IMG/VR virus record: IMGVR_UViG_3300033145_002252
Coordinates: 1-20,828 of that record
DNA: 20,828 bases
Direction: 5' to 3' (one strand)
From: a virus
Below are positions 11,070 to 19,578 of the stretch, in pieces. The notes beneath the pieces are model-generated. The model was not told where the DNA came from. It saw nothing but the letters and a program-made list of their open reading frames with translations, and searched no databases. The position numbers and the translations under genes are program-made. The number at the start of each line of letters is the position of its first letter. Position 1 is the stretch's first letter.

Positions 11070-12814
11070 TATGTGCCTCCTCCTGTTTCCGTCAGTTCGA
11101 TATTATACTCGGAATCTTTAGATAATGTTATGGCGTATTCCGTGTCTTTGGATAAGGCCATGTCATATTCCGTGGACTGCGCCAGGGTTATAAGTATCAA
11201 TCCGCTGACGATGTTGAAATTTATATTGTCGATTATCCCGCTGGACAACAGACTGTTGATGACCAGCAGTTGTTTTTGTGTAAGTACGGTATTGTCGAGA
11301 ATGCCGGATGATAAGACTTCCTGAACCGTCAATATGTGCTTTTGTGTTAATCCGACATTATCTATGGTTCCGGCGGATAAGGCATCGGCAACTATTAGCA
11401 GGATAGACAGACTCAGCGTAACATTATCAACAGCTCCAGCTGATAGTAAATCCTGGATCGCTAAAACATGCTTCTGTGTCAGCGCAACATTGTCTAAGGC
11501 TCCGCTGGTAATCATGTCCGCAACCACCAGTAAGGTTGCGAATGTCAGCTCAACATTATCAATCGCGCCGGATGTTAATAATTCCTGGACAACAAGCAGA
11601 TGTTTCTGAATTAATGCGACATTATCGAGCGCGCCGGAGGATATAAGCTCCTGAACGGCTAAAATATGCTTTTGGGTTAAATCTAAATTGTCAAGCGAGT
11701 TGGATGATAGTAGGTCTGCAACGATGAGCAAAATCGCAACAGATAATACAGTGTTGTCTATCGTGCCGGATGATAAAAGCTCTTGAATAGCCAATACGTT
11801 TTGTTGTATCAGGTCGACATTCTCTATCGCCCCGGATGATAACAAGGCCTGGATTGCTAAAACATGATCCTGAATCAAATCTAAGTTATCTAAAAATCCT
11901 GAAGATATAAGGCTCTGAACAGATAAAAGGAAATTTTGTATTAAATCAACATTATCGATAGCTCCGGCTGATAATAGTTCTTGAATGGCGAGGACGTTCG
12001 CCTGGGTTAAATCTATATTATCTAAAACCCCTGCGCTCGTTAGTGCCTGGATTGCCAAGGTGTGAGCTTGGGTTAGATCAACGTTGTCAAGGGTTCCTGC
12101 GCTTTCAGCATCGGCAACTGTCAAGGTTGAACCAGCCGCTCCAGGCTCAATAGCAAACTGAAAACCAGCCATACTATCAGCTACAGCAGGCTCAACGCTT
12201 GCCGTTCCGGTAGCCCCCGTTCCCGACATCTGGCGTGTACCAAAAACTCCACAAGCATCATTTGACTCAGTTCCGGGGAAATTTTCTGCCCGTTCAACCC
12301 AACCTGTACCAGAAATACTAAACGAACCAGCATCACCCCCATCATATGCAGCAACATAAAAAGCCAAACAATCAGCTTCCGTACAATTAACTCCTGTAAT
12401 ATCCAGAGCAGAACCCGAAGCGGCAAAACTATCTGCTCCAGTTAAATGTAGTGCAGGAGTCCCGCTAATAAGAATACAAAAAGCCCACATTTCTGTACTA
12501 ATCGACTGCGGAATATTAAAACTTGAACCCTCTCCTCCATCTACCACTTTATAAAATGCGGCAGCATGGCAATCCGAAGCTCCAGTTCCAAGCTCACTAA
12601 TAAGCGTAAAACCTGTAGGCTTATTAGTATCATCATCCCAAGACGGATCAGCGCTGGTAGAATCGTTTCCACAAATGATGATAAGCAAATCACCAACTTC
12701 AGCATCTTTAGGATCATCACCATCGGAACTTCCGCTTGTTGGCTTATCAATATCTATAGAAGTTACCGCAGCCGTAGTCCCCGCCGCTTCCCAGCAATTT
12801 AAGACTGTTGCCAT
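11069..12814 (-). CDS. Fibre-like phage protein with fourteen 22-residue repeats
   Basis: 581 residues. Residues 1-225 form a beta-rich head typical of phage tail or virion-associated proteins (GDLLIIICGNDSTSADPSW, MWAFCILISGTP, then AGFQFAIEPG). Residues 231-538 are fourteen tandem 22-residue units with the core LAIQELLSSGAIDNVDLTQK. The C-terminus (about 547-576) has three decapeptides (STEYDMALSK and variants). Units fall into two types: most have a TQxH..LAIQ side, while three have an SxxILLIVAD-type side. The 'DN(V)xLTQ' repeat style is known in phage tail-fibre proteins. It likely forms an elongated receptor-binding or spacer stalk. The repeat DNA is diverged, not exact. Confidence 0.8.
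   Translation of the reverse strand: MATVLNCWEAAGTTAAVTSIDIDKPTSGSSDGDDPKDAEVGDLLIIICGNDSTSADPSWDDDTNKPTGFTLISELGTGASDCHAAAFYKVVDGGEGSSFNIPQSISTEMWAFCILISGTPALHLTGADSFAASGSALDITGVNCTEADCLAFYVAAYDGGDAGSFSISGTGWVERAENFPGTESNDACGVFGTRQMSGTGATGTASVEPAVADSMAGFQFAIEPGAAGSTLTVADAESAGTLDNVDLTQAHTLAIQALTSAGVLDNIDLTQANVLAIQELLSAGAIDNVDLIQNFLLSVQSLISSGFLDNLDLIQDHVLAIQALLSSGAIENVDLIQQNVLAIQELLSSGTIDNTVLSVAILLIVADLLSSNSLDNLDLTQKHILAVQELISSGALDNVALIQKHLLVVQELLTSGAIDNVELTFATLLVVADMITSGALDNVALTQKHVLAIQDLLSAGAVDNVTLSLSILLIVADALSAGTIDNVGLTQKHILTVQEVLSSGILDNTVLTQKQLLVINSLLSSGIIDNINFNIVSGLILITLAQSTEYDMALSKDTEYAITLSKDSEYNIELTETGGGT
11201..12124 (-). repeat. Fourteen 66-base in-frame repeats
   Basis: The DNA encoding the 22-residue repeats has a 66-base period. 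On the plus strand, words such as TTGTCTAAGG/TTATCAATCG and CTGGATCGCT recur once per unit. The copies are diverged enough for stable inheritance, but unequal recombination between units could change stalk length. Confidence 0.85.
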
Positions 12815-12820
12815 TTATCC

Positions 12821-13111
12821 TTACATCCTTCGCATTACTTCGATTACATCAGATGGAACATCAGATGGAGTTACCGAATTTCCATCATATAGATTAATAA
12901 ACTCATCCAACAAAGTCCTAAATTTAACCAAATCAGTTCGCACTTGTCCGGTAGCTATATTCATAGCGTCAAGGTCTGCCACCTCTACCCTGCTAATAAA
13001 TTCTGATAGATCACGCCACCGACCTATGAGAAGATCCATTTCCGTTGCTGCGTTTTGAATTTTTCCATAAAAAACATCTTTTGTTTGTAGTTGTATTTCT
13101 GTTAGTGCCAT
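12821..13111 (-). CDS. 96-residue helical phage protein
   Basis: AAGGAG lies 8 bases before the ATG, which overlaps the preceding zinc-ribbon stop (TAATG). The sequence is mostly helical (KDVFYGKIQNAATEMDLLIG; LVKFRTLLDEFINLYDG) and ends with an acidic VPSDVIEVMRRM. It could be a chaperone or small structural protein for the fibre encoded next. No family is recognised. Confidence 0.7.
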   Translation of the reverse strand: MALTEIQLQTKDVFYGKIQNAATEMDLLIGRWRDLSEFISRVEVADLDAMNIATGQVRTDLVKFRTLLDEFINLYDGNSVTPSDVPSDVIEVMRRM

Positions 13112-13230
13112 TATTCTTTCTCCTTTTTTTCATTCACATTTGAAAGACAATGTGGACAAGTATATCTTATCCCTGTCTCTGTTTTAATTGTAGTGATTAT
13201 TTCTTTTTTGCAGACTTTGCATTTAGTCAT
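13111..13230 (-). CDS. 39-residue zinc-ribbon protein
   Basis: I choose the ATG at 13230, with GGGAGG 7-8 bases upstream, over the open frame start at 13293. The product is a minimal zinc ribbon: CKVCKKEI near the N-terminus, CPHC near the C-terminus, and a highly charged tail (NEKKEKE). Its stop overlaps the next start. Tiny zinc ribbons of this type are common in phage late operons; the role is unknown. Confidence 0.7.
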   Translation of the reverse strand: MTKCKVCKKEIITTIKTETGIRYTCPHCLSNVNEKKEKE

Positions 13231-13261
13231 GGTTTTTCCTCCCGTGCTTCGCCTTAAGGCT

Positions 13262-13735
13262 TCAGTCTTCGCTTTTATGCTTCGCCCCGACAAAACGCAG
13301 GGCAGGCCCTTTGATTTTTTTTACATCATCTATATTCATCGCCCGCAGCGTGTGCGAGCTGGACAGAATCAACGCTTTGGCCAGGGTTTCGGAGTCTATG
13401 GTGTTTCGGCGCTCGATTTCGTCTGCGAATATCTGTTTGATATCTCCGATTTCGTTTAATGTCTGTGCCGATCTGTTTCGAGCCTGGCCGGCATCCACCT
13501 GCACACCTCGAATGGATGCCTCCACCGAGGGCAAATATTGTGCCAGAAAATCAATAACGTTGACGTTCTGATCTTTAATCACTTTTTTGCCCGGCTCGGT
13601 CTTGCCGTCCTCGATCTGGATCGTACGTGTCATTGACTGGCTGACGGCTTTTAACATTATGTTGCCGATGAGGGCTTCGCCCTGGGGCGATGCGAAAAAG
13701 TTGTTCAGCGCCTTTGTTAATGCTTTTTTGAACAT
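13262..13735 (-). CDS. 157-residue phage structural or assembly protein
   Basis: It starts at ATG 13735, directly after the A1 repeat and its SD hairpin; the frame extends upstream into the repeat, which I take as non-coding. It has a basic helical N-terminus (MFKKALTKALNNFFASPQGE), a middle with DQNVNVIDFLAQYLPSVEAS, then heptad-like helices (NEIGDIKQIFADEIERRNTI). The C-terminus is basic. No family is recognised. The position between collar-tip and fibre genes suggests a tail part. Confidence 0.7.
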   Translation of the reverse strand: MFKKALTKALNNFFASPQGEALIGNIMLKAVSQSMTRTIQIEDGKTEPGKKVIKDQNVNVIDFLAQYLPSVEASIRGVQVDAGQARNRSAQTLNEIGDIKQIFADEIERRNTIDSETLAKALILSSSHTLRAMNIDDVKKIKGPALRFVGAKHKSED

Positions 13736-13737
13736 AA

Positions 13738-13824
13738 AAAATAACCTCCGGTTATTTTGGCTTGAGGCTGGGAAGTTGGGAAGCAAAAGCCTCCCAACCT
13801 CCTAACTTCCCAGCCTCATAGCCT
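13738..13824. repeat. Intergenic octamer-hairpin repeat, family A copy 1
   Basis: It fills the gap between the collar-tip gene's stop (TTA at 13825-13827) and the next start. The outer arms GAGGCTGGGAAGTT and AACTTCCCAGCCTC pair perfectly over 14 bp. Between them lie GGGAAGC-AAAA-GCCTCCC and related words, with an overall period of about 8 bases. At the start-codon end is a second hairpin: arms AAAATAACC (13738-13746) and GGTTATTTT (13750-13758) around TCC. It contains the SD (GGAGG on the minus strand, plus 13745-13749). Confidence 0.85.
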
Positions 13825-14496
13825 TTATAGGTCTGGATATTGTAAGGTTCCAACCGCCGCGGCGGGCCGATACGTAGTGCCGTGATTATGGCTGAGATCA
13901 CCGCCGCCGTCGGTATCGGTTGTAAATGAATGTGTGTGCGCTCCTGCCGACAACGCAGCAGCAGCGGCATCCGTAGAGTCTGTACCATCATCTATTTGTT
14001 GGACTTGATTATCTTCGGCGCCGCCTATAATAAATGTATTTACATCATGCGTATGTGCTCCATCGCTGTCTACCGTTCCTGAATGAGCATGATCCGGGAT
14101 TTCGGTTGCCGCCAGTGTATGCCCGGGCTGCGTCCATGTGCCGGCAGCCACTCCGCCGTTTACGTTGTAAGCGTTGGACCCGCCTTTGACAGCCAGAACA
14201 CGATCCGTCACGGTGGCATCGATAACCCAGCCCTCGCAGGTGTCGTTTCGGTACACCCACATTTTCTGATTTGCATCGCCGTGTAGTATTGCAAGCCATG
14301 CGGTGTTCCCGATATTCCGGCGTTTCAAACCCTTGGCGGTATCTCCCCAGGGCATGAATGCTACGATGTTTGATGGGGCCGAGCCGCCGGAAAAAGAGGA
14401 CTGCAGCGTGTCGAGCATCTTTTCCACATCCTGCATAATGACGTCGGCGGTTCTGGCATCTTTGTCGTATACGTCTGTGTTCCAGTCTTGAGACAT
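13825..14496 (-). CDS. Tail collar / receptor-binding tip protein with HxH motifs
   Basis: 223 residues. Four HxH motifs are visible: H136-A-H138 (IPDHAHSG), H148-T-H150 (GAHTHDV), H187-T-H189 (GAHTHSF) and H203-N-H205 (SHNHGTTYRP), before AAAVGTLQYPDL. This is the pattern of short tail-fibre/collar-type proteins with a metal-coordinating C-terminal tip, as in T4 gp12-like and related proteins. The N-terminus (1-120) should attach to the tail or form a trimer. It probably binds the host surface. It lies between two family A repeats. Confidence 0.8.
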   Translation of the reverse strand: MSQDWNTDVYDKDARTADVIMQDVEKMLDTLQSSFSGGSAPSNIVAFMPWGDTAKGLKRRNIGNTAWLAILHGDANQKMWVYRNDTCEGWVIDATVTDRVLAVKGGSNAYNVNGGVAAGTWTQPGHTLAATEIPDHAHSGTVDSDGAHTHDVNTFIIGGAEDNQVQQIDDGTDSTDAAAAALSAGAHTHSFTTDTDGGGDLSHNHGTTYRPAAAVGTLQYPDL

Positions 14497-14498
14497 AA

Positions 14499-14596
14499 TA
14501 AACTCCTTTGGAGTTTAAGCTGGGAAGCTTGGAAGCCAGGAAGTTGGGAAGCAAAAAGCCTCCTAACCTCCAAGCCTTCCAGCCTCATAGCCTATG
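14499..14596. repeat. Intergenic octamer-hairpin repeat, family A copy 2
   Basis: It runs exactly from the stop of the 98-residue gene (14597) to the start region of the collar-tip gene (14496). It has repeated words such as GAAGCTTG, GAAGCCAG and GAAGTTGG, then inverted counterparts AACCTCC, AAGCCTTC and CAGCCTCA. A separate small hairpin (arms TAAACTCC 14499-14506 and GGAGTTTA 14510-14517, loop TTT) contains the SD GGAG. Confidence 0.85.
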
Positions 14597-14893
14597 TTAT
14601 TCTACTAACAATTCATCAATTCCTGCCTGAGCGATGGTTCGCAGGTTGATTTTGCGATCATATTCCGCCAGGCTTTCCTGCCACCAGGAACGTGTTTTGT
14701 TTTTTAAATCTTCTTTTGATTCTGCGAGTGTCTGGCCGGCGGCTATTGAAACAGCTTTATTTGCCAGTATTTTGTCCGGCGCCGTATCAGTGGTAATGTT
14801 TAATGATACATCATAACTGATTATGGTCTCCGTTCCGTCCAGATTCACGGTTTTATTTTCCACAACGCTTTGCAGTTTCAATAAAAGGGCCAT
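14597..14893 (-). CDS. 98-residue tail-associated protein
   Basis: It starts at the ATG at 14893, preceded by the SD hairpin of repeat A3. It has a beta-like N-terminal half (LKLQSVVENKTVNLDGTETI; ISYDVSLNITTDTAPD) and a helical second half (AAGQTLAESKEDLKNKTRSW; then QESLAEYDRKIN). No family is recognised. It lies between the gpJ-like gene and the collar tip, both bounded by family A repeats, so it is probably a fibre/tail part or its chaperone. Confidence 0.7.
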   Translation of the reverse strand: MALLLKLQSVVENKTVNLDGTETIISYDVSLNITTDTAPDKILANKAVSIAAGQTLAESKEDLKNKTRSWWQESLAEYDRKINLRTIAQAGIDELLVE

Positions 14894-14895
14894 AA

Positions 14896-14986
14896 AAAAT
14901 AACCTCCGGTTATTTTGGCTTGAGGCTGGGAAGCCTGGAAGCAAAAAGCCTTCCAACCTCCAAGCCTTCCATCCTCACAGCCTATG
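14896..14986. repeat. Intergenic octamer-hairpin repeat, family A copy 3
   Basis: It spans the gap between the gpJ-like stop (14987) and the next gene. Its SD hairpin (AAAATAACC 14896-14904, TCC, GGTTATTTT 14908-14916) is identical to that of copy 1, as is the following GGCTTGAGGCTGGGAAG. The inner words (CCTGGAAG, AAAGCCTTCC, AACCTCC) differ, so copies vary most in the middle. Confidence 0.85.
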
Positions 14987-17900
14987 TTATACTTCCGCCG
15001 GTCCTTCGTATGCGAGCATGTCCAGCTCTTCTAATGACAGCCGTGCATCGTTGGACGGGTTTATAATTGTCACTTCCGCACCGATATATCCTGCTTTCAC
15101 ATCCGCGCTTAACACCTCGAAATACTCAGCAACGTCAAAACTGTCTCCGGAACCTTCTTTGTGCAATAAAAATGCATTCAACCGCGGTGCGGCGGATGAA
15201 GAGAAAATCTGTGAGAATGTTTTCGTATCCGCGTCATGATCTCCGAAGGTGCCGGTGGTACCCATAACGCCGCCGAAGGTTGTTTCCGACGAGACGAAAG
15301 CAGTATCAAAATTACCCCAGGCTCTGACTATTTCTACGGCGTTCAGATCGTGAGTGGGCGAAATCCATTTTCCGACTCTCGGATTGATCTGCTTTGCTTG
15401 CCAGTTGTCTACATAAAACAACTCTGACGAAGCGATTGATTGATTTTCATGTACTCCCCAAACATACAATCTTTGGTCTTCATTCAAATCAGTAGTATAA
15501 CTTAGAGTCTGCCAACTACCTTGCGTCGTAACAGGTGTTCCGTAAACATATGACATCTCTCCGGCTTTATTTATAATTTGAACCGTATATCTAAAATTTG
15601 TCAATACGGTATTACCGCTCGGAATATATAATCTCGCTTTAAGCTCATAGTTTTGTCCATAAGGACATCTTGCGTTGTTCAAGATAAAATACAATATATG
15701 ATTAGAAACTGTCGAGCCATCTCCGGTAAAACGCATCGAATAGGTTCCCGTATCAGCCTGCGTACTACTTCTTGCTTTTGTGCCGGCGTAGACCAGCATG
15801 GCAGTACTCCACATGGTGGGCTCGGCGTACTCACAGGTTCCATTTTCAATGGCCTGGGCGGTAATCACCTCAAAATAATTATCGTCGATGAATGCTGTAC
15901 CGGAAGGAGTGCCTGGGATATTATACCACCAGCCACCTCCGTAAATCCTGACAAAAGCAGCATTTGCAGGTATTGTAAAATACATTCCAGCTCCACTGGG
16001 ACCTACTGTTATTATATTTTCTTCCCAGACTCCCACCGCACCTACAGGATAAAGATATGTATTGGAAATAAAAACCTTTGCTGAAGTAAGAAAATCCAGT
16101 CGGCAAACAATTAATCCCCCAGTAGTCACTGCTGAAATATACGACCACTGTACAAAACTATAGCACGTAAACGGATTAACCTCATAATCATCATAGCAGC
16201 CGATTACATTTGCTGCGCCAGTAGCCACCAGCTTAGAGCTATAGTCTCCAGTTCTTTTTATAGTACTTTCTATTACAGAACTACCTTGAGCTGTCCATCC
16301 GGAAAAATCACCGGCTTCAAATCCTCCGTCGGAAAGTCTGTTTTCAAAGGTCATTAATCTTAGCCAGTCTACTGCCGAGCCATCGGTGTACTGTTCCGTA
16401 TTGATAAAATATCCGAGGCCGTAATCCCACGTCCATGTGCCGTATGTGGCAAGAAGGGTGTAGCTCGGAGGCAGAAAAACGTCCACAACCGTATAAACGG
16501 GATTGGTTGAGTACAATCCGTTGTTACCTTTCGGAGACATCCAGAACTTGTGTGAGCCCGGCCTGACACCCGTAAACGTCAGAGAGCAGTTTTTCTCCAT
16601 ACTTACAAAAAGAGCCGACGCCCACGACTCTCCGCGGCGGATTTCGTAACCGGCAATGTCCGGCTCTGATATGGGGTCCGCGTATATGGTGACATTGTTG
16701 CCGTTGGCAACAGCAGTCATGGAAGACAGATCAGACGGCACGTTTGTGCGGCCCAGGATGGTTTTTGAAACCGTGTAGCATGAGTCAAAATCTTCTTTTG
16801 CTCCGGAGACACTGACGGATCTGATCTTGACATAATAGATCTCGCTTTCTTCAACGGGATCCAAAACGTAATCGCTGGTGGATTTTGTCATGTATCGATA
16901 ATCGGAGGATCCTCCGATGGAAACCCATATTTCGGCGTAATCCCACCAGGGATATGTCATCGCAGCCGGAGGATCGAAATCTATCTTCCAGCGGGTGAAG
17001 CTTCTTTCGCGATAATAATATACGGTTTCGGCATTGGATACATTGATAACGGACGCCACAGCGCCCAGGATGTTGGGCAGATTGGTCGTGTACCAGGTAT
17101 GAGCCGTGACATCGTAAACATCGTCGTACAAATCGACGTGCTCTTCCACGCCGGTGATGCTCACAAGGTTGTTTTCCAGGTACGACACATTGGTAATTCT
17201 TAATATTTGATCGGTCCAGCCCGGCATGTCATGTGTAAGCTGTATCAGATCCATGGGCTCTAACGCCTGGGCTTTTCCGCCGGCTGTAAACGACACGATG
17301 TTACCCCAGCGCAATCGCTCAAGCTGATAGTTGAGCATCTTGCCGACCAGCTCAACGGTGTTCAGGCCGTATAATTTTACCTCGTTTTCTCGGTAGTCGC
17401 CGTCCGCGGTAATTGCAGCGCTGTCAGGTTTTATCAGATCGGCAACCTGATATGTTCCGGATCCGTCGGTTGCGCCCATGCTGGATAAATACTTTGCCCG
17501 GACGGCATTGGGGCGGTTGAATATGTTGGGCTGATTGATTTTCAGCGAACTTTCAATATTGTCGGAAATCACATCGTCGTCATCAAAGGACATGATCACC
17601 GCTTCGTAATTGAGATCCATAAAAAGCACTTTGAATTTGTTCTCCGAATAGACCAGCCCGCCGCGAAAATTAGGCAGAATCATGTTGATATTATCAACGA
17701 CCGCCTTTTTAGCCCCGGTTATCGGAAGATTGCTTGTCCAGCCTTTGGTCGTGCAGTAATCCTTTGTGTCGTCAACCGAGCCGGTGTCTATCCTGGGAGA
17801 GGCCGGTTCCGGTCCGTACCATGTGTCCAGTCCGAATCCGCCGCGAACCGACGGACGGCTCAGCATGTCGTAAGTACACAGCGCCGGGTTGTCGGAATTT

Positions 17901-18460
17901 TCCGTCACATCGTCGGTGGGATCCCATACCTCCAGTCCGTCAACGATCAACGTGACATTCGGTTCCGAGTTGAACTTGTCTCTGTTATATTTTATTCTAT
18001 AATAAATATAAGCCGTGTATCGCTGCAGATCCGTCCACTCCGGTATAGCGGTGTGCAGCGTCGCACAAACGTTCTGGGTGGATGTGCCGGTGAAAAATTC
18101 GTAATAAACCTCATCGCCATAATCTGTGTAGATCTTGTCATCGAAAAAAACCTGATCAACGCTGTTTTCCTGGTGAATGCCGCCCACCGGGCCTTCTCCA
18201 ACTATTCCAATATAATGCAAATACTCGTTATCTGTCCCGGAACTACCGATATACACCTGGTTGACTCCCACCCGGCAGGTTCCGTATATCAACGGAATGG
18301 CGGCGGACGTTGAACGTTTTGCTTTTAGATGGCCGCCCTGGTCGAGATCGGAAATATCGTCTGGTTCGTCAGGGCCGAAAATCTTGCCGATTATATAAGA
18401 AAATAATATTGTGGCTATCAGCTTGGCTAACCACACAAGCGCTGGAATCGCTGCCGCCAT
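14987..18460 (-). CDS. gpJ-like central tail-tip protein with C-terminal adhesion domains
   Basis: 1157 residues from the ATG at 18460 (TAATG overlap with the NlpC-like gene, AGGAG upstream). Residues 1-30 are hydrophobic (PALVWLAKLIATILFSYIIG). About 45-460 is the tail-tip hub region (AAIPLIYGTCRVGVNQVYIG; later VSITGVEEHVDLYD), as in lambda gpJ-type proteins. Two Fn3-like domains follow (about 480-570 and 573-665). Then come two CBM4/9-like jelly-roll units (about 705-868, opening LSDGGFEAGDFSGWT; about 870-1026, ENGTCEYAEPTMWS). The last 130 residues are beta-rich. It closes the tail tube and likely carries host-surface binding. The CBM-like units suggest a glycan receptor (inference). Confidence 0.88.
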   Translation of the reverse strand: MAAAIPALVWLAKLIATILFSYIIGKIFGPDEPDDISDLDQGGHLKAKRSTSAAIPLIYGTCRVGVNQVYIGSSGTDNEYLHYIGIVGEGPVGGIHQENSVDQVFFDDKIYTDYGDEVYYEFFTGTSTQNVCATLHTAIPEWTDLQRYTAYIYYRIKYNRDKFNSEPNVTLIVDGLEVWDPTDDVTENSDNPALCTYDMLSRPSVRGGFGLDTWYGPEPASPRIDTGSVDDTKDYCTTKGWTSNLPITGAKKAVVDNINMILPNFRGGLVYSENKFKVLFMDLNYEAVIMSFDDDDVISDNIESSLKINQPNIFNRPNAVRAKYLSSMGATDGSGTYQVADLIKPDSAAITADGDYRENEVKLYGLNTVELVGKMLNYQLERLRWGNIVSFTAGGKAQALEPMDLIQLTHDMPGWTDQILRITNVSYLENNLVSITGVEEHVDLYDDVYDVTAHTWYTTNLPNILGAVASVINVSNAETVYYYRERSFTRWKIDFDPPAAMTYPWWDYAEIWVSIGGSSDYRYMTKSTSDYVLDPVEESEIYYVKIRSVSVSGAKEDFDSCYTVSKTILGRTNVPSDLSSMTAVANGNNVTIYADPISEPDIAGYEIRRGESWASALFVSMEKNCSLTFTGVRPGSHKFWMSPKGNNGLYSTNPVYTVVDVFLPPSYTLLATYGTWTWDYGLGYFINTEQYTDGSAVDWLRLMTFENRLSDGGFEAGDFSGWTAQGSSVIESTIKRTGDYSSKLVATGAANVIGCYDDYEVNPFTCYSFVQWSYISAVTTGGLIVCRLDFLTSAKVFISNTYLYPVGAVGVWEENIITVGPSGAGMYFTIPANAAFVRIYGGGWWYNIPGTPSGTAFIDDNYFEVITAQAIENGTCEYAEPTMWSTAMLVYAGTKARSSTQADTGTYSMRFTGDGSTVSNHILYFILNNARCPYGQNYELKARLYIPSGNTVLTNFRYTVQIINKAGEMSYVYGTPVTTQGSWQTLSYTTDLNEDQRLYVWGVHENQSIASSELFYVDNWQAKQINPRVGKWISPTHDLNAVEIVRAWGNFDTAFVSSETTFGGVMGTTGTFGDHDADTKTFSQIFSSSAAPRLNAFLLHKEGSGDSFDVAEYFEVLSADVKAGYIGAEVTIINPSNDARLSLEELDMLAYEGPAEV

Positions 18461-18858
18461 TATATAAGTCTCCTGGCCATGATCAATTTGTTGAAACGTC
18501 CGATATGCGCCACACACACTCCTTTTTGGATGGCGGATGTAATAACCATTTTTCTACCAACATATATTCCTGGAAAAATAACCTTCCCAGGCTGCATCAG
18601 TATCACAAGATCGTATATTTTAAGTCTGTCAACAGATACCGGCTGTCCAAGCGATTTAAAAAGCTGCAGCATTCTGGCCTGAGTTAGCTTTGAGTTCGTC
18701 TTGAAATGCTCCTGATAATTATCCAGAGTCAGCTCTCCGAAACTTTTAGGCCCTTCAAACCCCAGATCGGCATAAATGCTGTGCATCAGATGCATGCAGG
18801 GCATCTCGGAAAACGGTTTACCGATGTATTTACTTGTTATTTCGGATAAGGGAACCAT
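18460..18858 (-). CDS. NlpC/P60-fold tail protein, catalytic His missing
   Basis: 132 residues, in the lambda gpK position (between the gpL-like and gpJ-like genes). The start IGKPFSEMP-C21-MHLMHSIYADLG matches the Cys-containing helix of NlpC/P60 peptidases. YDLVILMQ and FPGIYVG match the second and third motifs. However, the family's HVGIYVG reads FPGIYVG (F95, P96), and the later His is also replaced (VITSA). The fold is likely kept, but peptidase activity is doubtful. It may be only a tail-tip assembly factor. The start codon and SD lie in the hairpin at 18856-18878. Confidence 0.7.
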   Translation of the reverse strand: MVPLSEITSKYIGKPFSEMPCMHLMHSIYADLGFEGPKSFGELTLDNYQEHFKTNSKLTQARMLQLFKSLGQPVSVDRLKIYDLVILMQPGKVIFPGIYVGRKMVITSAIQKGVCVAHIGRFNKLIMARRLI

Positions 18859-18954
18859 AAAACTCTCCTGGTTTTATGAGCTGGGAAGCCGGGAGGCCAG
18901 GAAGTTTGGAAGCAAAAAGCCTCCTCACACCCAAGCATCCTGGCATCATAGCCT
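18856..18954. repeat. Intergenic octamer-hairpin repeat, family A copy 4
   Basis: It fills the gap from the gpL-like stop (18955) to the NlpC-like start. It has words GAGCTGG, GAAGCCGG, GAGGCCAG, GAAGTTTG then GAAGCAAAAAGCCTCC, and right-arm partners CCAAGCATCC and GGCATCATAGCC. The SD hairpin differs: CATAAAAC (18856-18863) pairs with GTTTTATG (18871-18878). The start codon is in the stem and the SD (AGGAG on minus) is in the 7-base loop. This is the most diverged copy. Confidence 0.8.
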
Positions 18955-19575
18955 TTATGCATTTTGCGTCCGTCCCCACCAGATCTTCTTTTCTTCGAGA
19001 GACGGCAGAAAACGAAAACCTCCGAAAGAATCCGTGTTTGCTAAAACGACGCATCTGTCATAAGACTGATCGCACCAGGTTTCGGCGCCGCTGTATGTGC
19101 ATTCCGTGCCTTTAAATTCCCAGGGACACGATGCCTGGCACGTTCTGAGTGTACGTTTTGACCAGAGAATGAACTCGTTTACCAGTTTGATCCGAGCCTC
19201 GCCTTCGGTCAGATCCCACTCTCCCACCAGGCCGCGAAACAGCTCCTCGGCCTCTATTATAGTGTAGTTGGAATCCACCATGAAAAACGACAGTATGCAT
19301 GGCTTGCCTGCCACATCTTCACCGAGCAGAATAGACGACATGATAAGGTTGACATTGGCAAAATCAAGCTCCAGGCTGTCCACGCTCATGCCGGCGGAAT
19401 TCGCCACGTTGCCGATGGAAAACGGAAAATGGTCGTACTTATTGCCGCCGTAGTACATATCGATATCGCAGTCGGTGTATCGATAGGTGGAGGCAAATTG
19501 AAACTCTACAAAAAAAAATATGGCTGCTATTTCTTTTGCGAGTTCTGCGGTTATGTTACTATCAAAAGATTTCAA
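18955..19575 (-). CDS. gpL-like tail-tip protein with cysteine cluster
   Basis: 206 residues, starting with TTG at 19575 behind AAAGG in a small hairpin. The N-terminal part includes MYYGGNKYDHFPFSIG. The C-terminal third has SCPWEFKGTECTYSG, WCDQSYDRC and then NTDSFGGFRFLP. The set C150, C159, C168, C175 has the spacing expected for lambda gpL-type tail-tip proteins, whose C-terminal domain binds a [4Fe-4S] cluster (established for lambda gpL). It sits between the gpM-position and gpK-like genes, as expected. A TTG start next to a repeat is unusual. Confidence 0.82.
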   Translation of the reverse strand: MKSFDSNITAELAKEIAAIFFFVEFQFASTYRYTDCDIDMYYGGNKYDHFPFSIGNVANSAGMSVDSLELDFANVNLIMSSILLGEDVAGKPCILSFFMVDSNYTIIEAEELFRGLVGEWDLTEGEARIKLVNEFILWSKRTLRTCQASCPWEFKGTECTYSGAETWCDQSYDRCVVLANTDSFGGFRFLPSLEEKKIWWGRTQNA

Positions 19576-19578
19576 TTA

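Noticed and set aside
11073-11609. Plus-strand ORFs opposite the 22-residue repeats
   Set aside because: Open frames arise from the periodic coding sequence on the other strand.
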